Assembly: GCA_012728915.1 (NCBI GenBank)
Contig: JAAYEC010000004.1
Coordinates: 47,026 to 111,025 of the forward strand
From: Deltaproteobacteria bacterium
Lineage (GTDB): Bacteria; Desulfobacterota; Syntrophia; Syntrophales; UBA2192
Direction of reading: 5' to 3'
DNA length: 64,000 nucleotides
Under the pieces are notes generated by a model, which was given only the letters and a program-made list of their open reading frames with translations, did no database searches and had not been told where the DNA came from. Within the stretch, counting starts at the first letter, position 1. Every line of letters starts with the position of its first letter. A program made the translations under genes and the position numbers. Positions 60,494-64,000 of this stretch are shown here, piece by piece.

Positions 60494-62597
60494 AATCGCC
60501 GCACGGATCCACTCCGTCCCGATGGACCTGCAGTCCGTCCGGAAGAAGTACTTCGTCGAGCGGGAGCTCTCGCCCGCGGAGATGATCCGCATCCTGCGCG
60601 ACCACGGATTCAAGGCGAGGCACAGACAGATCGCGGGCCTCGAGGAGCTGAAGGGCTACCCGCTGCCGCAGATCCTGCTTACGCCAGAGGGGGGCTACCA
60701 CGTCCTCATCGGGATGAAGGAGGGCAAGTGCCTCATCTTCGACACCGGGCAGAAGGCCATCCGCGAGGTCGACGAGGCGGGCCTCGGGGGGCTGTGGTCC
60801 GGCGAGGTCGTGGCGCTGCGGCCCCGGTTCCGGCAGACGGAGTTCGCCGGCAGCTTCAAATGGCTCTTCATGGAGTTCTTCCGCTTTCGCTCGATCTTCT
60901 GCGAGGTCGTGGGCGCCTCCTTCTTCATCCAGTCCTTCGGGCTCGTGACGCCGCTGTTCATCCAGGTCATCATCGACAAGGTGCTGCCCCATCACGCCGT
61001 TTCGACGCTGCAGGTCGTGGCGGCGGCCTTTCTCGCGGTGGTCGTCTTCGAGTCCTTCATGAACTTCCTGCGCAACTACCTCCTGTACCACACGGCCAAC
61101 AAGGTCGACGCGGGGCTGGGCGCCCGGGTGTACCGGCACCTGCTGTCGCTGCCCTACCGCTACTTCGAGACGCGGCGCGTGGGCACCATCATCGCCCGGG
61201 TGCGCGAGCTGGAAACCCTCCGGCAGTTCATGGCCAACGTCTCGCTCACGGTGCTCCTCGACACGGTCTTCTCCGTCGTCTTCATCGGCATCATGGTCCT
61301 CTACAGCGCGGCGCTCACGCTGCTGGTCCTGGGCTTCGTGGCGGTCATCGCCCTGGTGTCCTTCGTCGCCACGCCGCACATCAAGGCGAGGCTCGACGAG
61401 AAGTTCCACAAGGGCGCCATGGCGCAGTCCTTCCTGGTCGAGTCCATCACGGGCATCCAGACGGTGAAGTCCATGGCCCTCGAGGGCAGGATGGTCCGCA
61501 ACTGGGAGAACCACCTCGGGGACTACATCCAGTCGGCCTTCAACCTGGCCAACGTGGGCAACGCGGCCGTCACCGCCTCGCAGGCCCTGCAGAAGCTCAT
61601 GACGCTCGCCGTGATCTACTTCGGCGTGGCCCTCGTCTTCGACAACGCGCTGAGCGTGGGTCAGCTCATCGCCTTCCAGATGTTCGCCTCGCAGCTCAGC
61701 GGCCCCGTCCTGCGGCTCGTGCACATGTGGCAGGACTTCCAGCAGGCGAAGCTCTCGCTCGAACGGATCGGCGACATCGTCAACACGCCCTCGGAAGTGG
61801 CGGGCGGCTCCGTGTCGCTCAGGGACCTCCGGGGCTCGATCGTCCTGAAGGACGTGAAGTTCCGCTACGCCCACGACGGGCCGCTGGTCCTCGACGGGGT
61901 GAGCCTCGCGATTAAGCCCGGCGAGATGATCGGCATCGTGGGCCGCAGCGGCTCGGGCAAGAGCACCGTGGCCAAGCTCATCCAGCGCCTCTACCACCCG
62001 CAGGAAGGCGTCATCGCCGTCGACGGCATCGACCTGCGGCACATGGACCCGCTGTTTCTGCGCACCCGCATCGGCATGGTGCCCCAGGACGCCTTCCTCT
62101 TCAGCGGCACGGTCCGCGAGAACATCGCCATGGCCATGCCGGACGCCGACATGGAGCGGGTCATCGCCGCCGCGCGCATGGCCGGGGCCCACGAGTTCAT
62201 CGGCGAGATGCCCCTGGGGTACGACACCTGCGTGGAGGAGCGGGGCGTGTCCCTGTCGGGCGGCCAGCGCCAGCGGATCGCCATCGCCCGGGCGTTGATC
62301 GCCAACCCGCGGATCGTCATTTTCGACGAGGCCACCAGCGCCCTGGACTATGAGTCGGAGCGGACCATCAAGAGCCACCTCGGCCACATCCGCAAGGGCC
62401 GCACCGTCATCCTCATCGCCCACCGGCTCAACATGATGAAAGGCTGCGACCGGATCCTCGTCTTCGACCGCGGCCGCATCGTCGAGGCGGGCGATCACGC
62501 ATCGCTCATGAAGAAGGGAGGGCTCTATGCCCATCTTTGCAGGCAGCAGGAGATCGAAGGCGACGGATCCGCACGACTTCAAGCCCATCCTGGCTGA
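60468..62597 (+). CDS. Type I secretion ABC transporter with degenerate C39 peptidase domain
   Basis: A 709-aa HlyB-like exporter. Residues 1-125 have the C39 peptidase fold pattern (GGYHVLIGM, LIFDTG) but no catalytic Cys near the N-terminus, so this is a non-cleaving C39-like domain. Six transmembrane helices follow (about 140-420). The nucleotide-binding domain has Walker A GIVGRSGSGKST, signature LSGGQRQRIAIARAL and Walker B IVIFDEATSALD. ATG at 60468 is preceded by GGAGG. The substrate should therefore be a C-terminally signalled protein such as an RTX protein. Confidence 0.94.
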   Translation: METGLIAIEIAARIHSVPMDLQSVRKKYFVERELSPAEMIRILRDHGFKARHRQIAGLEELKGYPLPQILLTPEGGYHVLIGMKEGKCLIFDTGQKAIREVDEAGLGGLWSGEVVALRPRFRQTEFAGSFKWLFMEFFRFRSIFCEVVGASFFIQSFGLVTPLFIQVIIDKVLPHHAVSTLQVVAAAFLAVVVFESFMNFLRNYLLYHTANKVDAGLGARVYRHLLSLPYRYFETRRVGTIIARVRELETLRQFMANVSLTVLLDTVFSVVFIGIMVLYSAALTLLVLGFVAVIALVSFVATPHIKARLDEKFHKGAMAQSFLVESITGIQTVKSMALEGRMVRNWENHLGDYIQSAFNLANVGNAAVTASQALQKLMTLAVIYFGVALVFDNALSVGQLIAFQMFASQLSGPVLRLVHMWQDFQQAKLSLERIGDIVNTPSEVAGGSVSLRDLRGSIVLKDVKFRYAHDGPLVLDGVSLAIKPGEMIGIVGRSGSGKSTVAKLIQRLYHPQEGVIAVDGIDLRHMDPLFLRTRIGMVPQDAFLFSGTVRENIAMAMPDADMERVIAAARMAGAHEFIGEMPLGYDTCVEERGVSLSGGQRQRIAIARALIANPRIVIFDEATSALDYESERTIKSHLGHIRKGRTVILIAHRLNMMKGCDRILVFDRGRIVEAGDHASLMKKGGLYAHLCRQQEIEGDGSARLQAHPG

Positions 62598-63867
62598 GAT
62601 CCAGGAGCGGCCGCCGAACCCGGCGGGACGGATGTTTCTCTGGGCGCTGATGGCCATTCTGGTCGTGGCGGGCCTCGGCCTCTTCCTGGTCGAAGTCGAC
62701 GTCGTCGTCTCGGCCCGCGGCAAGATCGTCCCCCTGGGCGACGTGAAGACGCTCCAGCCCCTGGAGACGGGGGTCGTCAGCGGCATCCGCGTCAAGGAGG
62801 GCGACTACGTGGCACAGGGGGCGACCCTCGTGGAGGTGGACCCCGCCCTCGACACGGCCGACCTGGAGGGCAAGGAGAAGAACCTGCGGTTCTCGAAGGC
62901 CGCCGCCGGCCGGATCGACGCGGTGCTTGCCGGGAGGCCCTTCCGCCCCGACGGCGACACCGAGCCGGAGCTCGCGCGGGCCCAGCGCGGCCTCTACGAG
63001 GCGCAGCGGGCCCTGTACCACTCCACCTTGAGCGGGAAGGAGAAGGCCCTGCGCGAGGCCGAGGCGACCCTGCAGGGGCTCAGGGAGGAGCGCAAGGGGC
63101 TCGAGGGCCTGCACCGGCTCGTCTCGGAGGAGGAGAAACGCCAGCAGTCCCTCGTGGCCATCGGGGCCCTGGCCGAGAACCGCTGGCGCGAGAAGGTCAA
63201 GGAGAGGCTGCAGGCCGAGAAGGAGCTGGAACTCAAGGGGGCGCAGGTCGAGGAGGGGGCCTGGAAGGTCCGGCGCATGCGCGAGGAGATCGAGACCTGC
63301 CGGAACGCCTTCCGCGAGAAGCTCCTCGCAGAGCTTTCCGGGAACCTCCAGGGCCGCAACACCCTCGAGTCGGAGGTCAGCGGCATCCACTTCCGCAGGC
63401 AGAAGCGCATGATCACGGCGCCCGTGAGCGGCACCGTCCACCAGCTCCACGTCAAAACGGTGGGCGGCGTCGTCACGCCCGCCCAGCCGCTGGTGAGCCT
63501 CGTGCCCGAGAACGCCCCCATCGTGGCCGACGTCCTGGTTGTCAACCGCGACATCGGCTACGTCCGGCCGGGCCAGCGCTGCGTCGTCAAGGTGGACACC
63601 TACGACTTCCAGAAGTACGGCACCGTGGAGGGCGCCGTCGGGACGGTGAGCCCCTTCACCGTGGAGAACAAGGAGAAGACCCGCGACGGCTATCCCGTGT
63701 TCGTGAACCTGTCGGCCGCGGAGCTCAAGACGAAGGACGGCGCCGCCTTCCCCCTGCGGCCCGGCATGGCCGTCACCACGGAGATCAACGTGGGCAAGCG
63801 GCGGGTGATCGAGTTCTTCCTGTTCCCCATCATCAGGTACCTCGACGAGGGGCTGAAGGTCCGATAA
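62527..63867 (+). CDS. HlyD-family type I secretion adaptor
   Basis: A 446-aa membrane-fusion protein with one transmembrane helix (about 38-58). Split lipoyl segments (LQPLETGVVSGIRVKEGDYV and ITAPVSGTVHQLHV) and a long helical hairpin follow. The C-terminal HlyD domain contains the VEVDVVVSARGK and RPGQRCVVKVDTYDFQKYG motifs. It starts inside the ABC gene (71-bp overlap) with GGGAGGG upstream, so the three genes are one operon. Confidence 0.95.
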   Translation: MPIFAGSRRSKATDPHDFKPILAEIQERPPNPAGRMFLWALMAILVVAGLGLFLVEVDVVVSARGKIVPLGDVKTLQPLETGVVSGIRVKEGDYVAQGATLVEVDPALDTADLEGKEKNLRFSKAAAGRIDAVLAGRPFRPDGDTEPELARAQRGLYEAQRALYHSTLSGKEKALREAEATLQGLREERKGLEGLHRLVSEEEKRQQSLVAIGALAENRWREKVKERLQAEKELELKGAQVEEGAWKVRRMREEIETCRNAFREKLLAELSGNLQGRNTLESEVSGIHFRRQKRMITAPVSGTVHQLHVKTVGGVVTPAQPLVSLVPENAPIVADVLVVNRDIGYVRPGQRCVVKVDTYDFQKYGTVEGAVGTVSPFTVENKEKTRDGYPVFVNLSAAELKTKDGAAFPLRPGMAVTTEINVGKRRVIEFFLFPIIRYLDEGLKVR

Positions 63868-64000
63868 AAAATGTGGGGTCAGGTCTTGTCGGGCTGTTGC
63901 CCAAATAACCGTTGCATGAGTGTGCTGATGATTTTATAGGATTGGCAATGCCACGATTCATGGAGAGCCAGTCATGATGGGGTTCCAATCCGATCAGCAA
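63868..64000. repeat. Tail of window with REP/RAYT-like sequence
   Basis: GTGGGGTCAGGTCTTG just after the HlyD stop resembles the terminal repeat found next to REP-associated tyrosine transposases in deltaproteobacteria (recalled from family knowledge). ATGCCACGATTC at about 63948 may be a decayed start of such a gene. Nothing further can be called before the window ends. Confidence 0.4.

Overview
The window is GC-rich chromosomal DNA from a Gram-negative anaerobe, most likely a Desulfobacterota (deltaproteobacterial) lineage near the syntrophic Syntrophales. The evidence is an rpoH-type sigma factor, a sigma-54 activator, several outer-membrane and periplasmic lipoproteins, a membrane proton pyrophosphatase, a tungsten-type aldehyde:ferredoxin oxidoreductase with its own polyferredoxin, a selenocysteine formate dehydrogenase and an OFA-family anion transporter. 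The taxonomic call is an inference from gene content and gene order only.

Layout. 1-5.4 kb: 3' end of fusA, a GAF-GAF-AAA+ sigma-54 activator, then a 775-bp gap that is not empty. That gap holds a palindromic activator-type site, a consensus -24/-12 promoter and a structured RNA of about 265 nt ending in a 13-bp terminator hairpin, followed by a patatin-like lipoprotein and a small Pro/Ala lipoprotein. 5.5-13.3 kb (minus strand): housekeeping run DUF1844-ispE-tRNA-Gln-prs-rplY-pth-hppA-ychF. 13.5-18.3 kb: stress cluster htpX-clpB facing rpoH. 18.4-22.4 kb: rpsF-rpsR-DUF2232-rplI-dnaB. 22.7-26.3 kb: OmpA-type lipoprotein, aminotransferase, EamA exporter and nitroreductase. 26.4-31 kb: a same-strand set of FeeM-like N-acyltransferase, ThiF/E1-like enzyme, aldehyde oxidoreductase and a four-cluster ferredoxin. 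31-34.6 kb: small proteins, a double-ACT protein with a possible leader attenuator, and a transglutaminase-like/phospholipase-C-like fusion.

34.8-43.3 kb is an 8.4-kb integrated element in a tRNA-Arg(CCG) gene, bounded by a perfect 47-bp direct repeat. It carries integrase, an AlpA-like regulator, a primase-helicase, an iteron/AT-rich putative origin, a degenerate gene with in-frame tandem repeats mixed with palindromes, and a train of very small genes. No capsid, packaging or clear cargo gene was recognised, so it resembles a phage satellite or an integrating plasmid.

43.5-64 kb: metF, an AMIN-amidase with four LysM domains, a WD40 lipoprotein, a CBS-pair protein, an OFA transporter, an EmrAB-type efflux pair, Sec-containing formate dehydrogenase followed by two very small genes, an NlpC/P60 hydrolase, a polysaccharide deacetylase, and a complete type I secretion set (TolC, ABC, HlyD) whose substrate is not in view.

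Two parts deserve most attention: the sigma-54-linked RNA at 3.3-3.7 kb, and the tRNA-Arg element with its putative origin and repeat array. The acyltransferase-E1-aldehyde oxidoreductase-ferredoxin set is a third. No database search or folding calculation was run; all family calls come from reading motifs.
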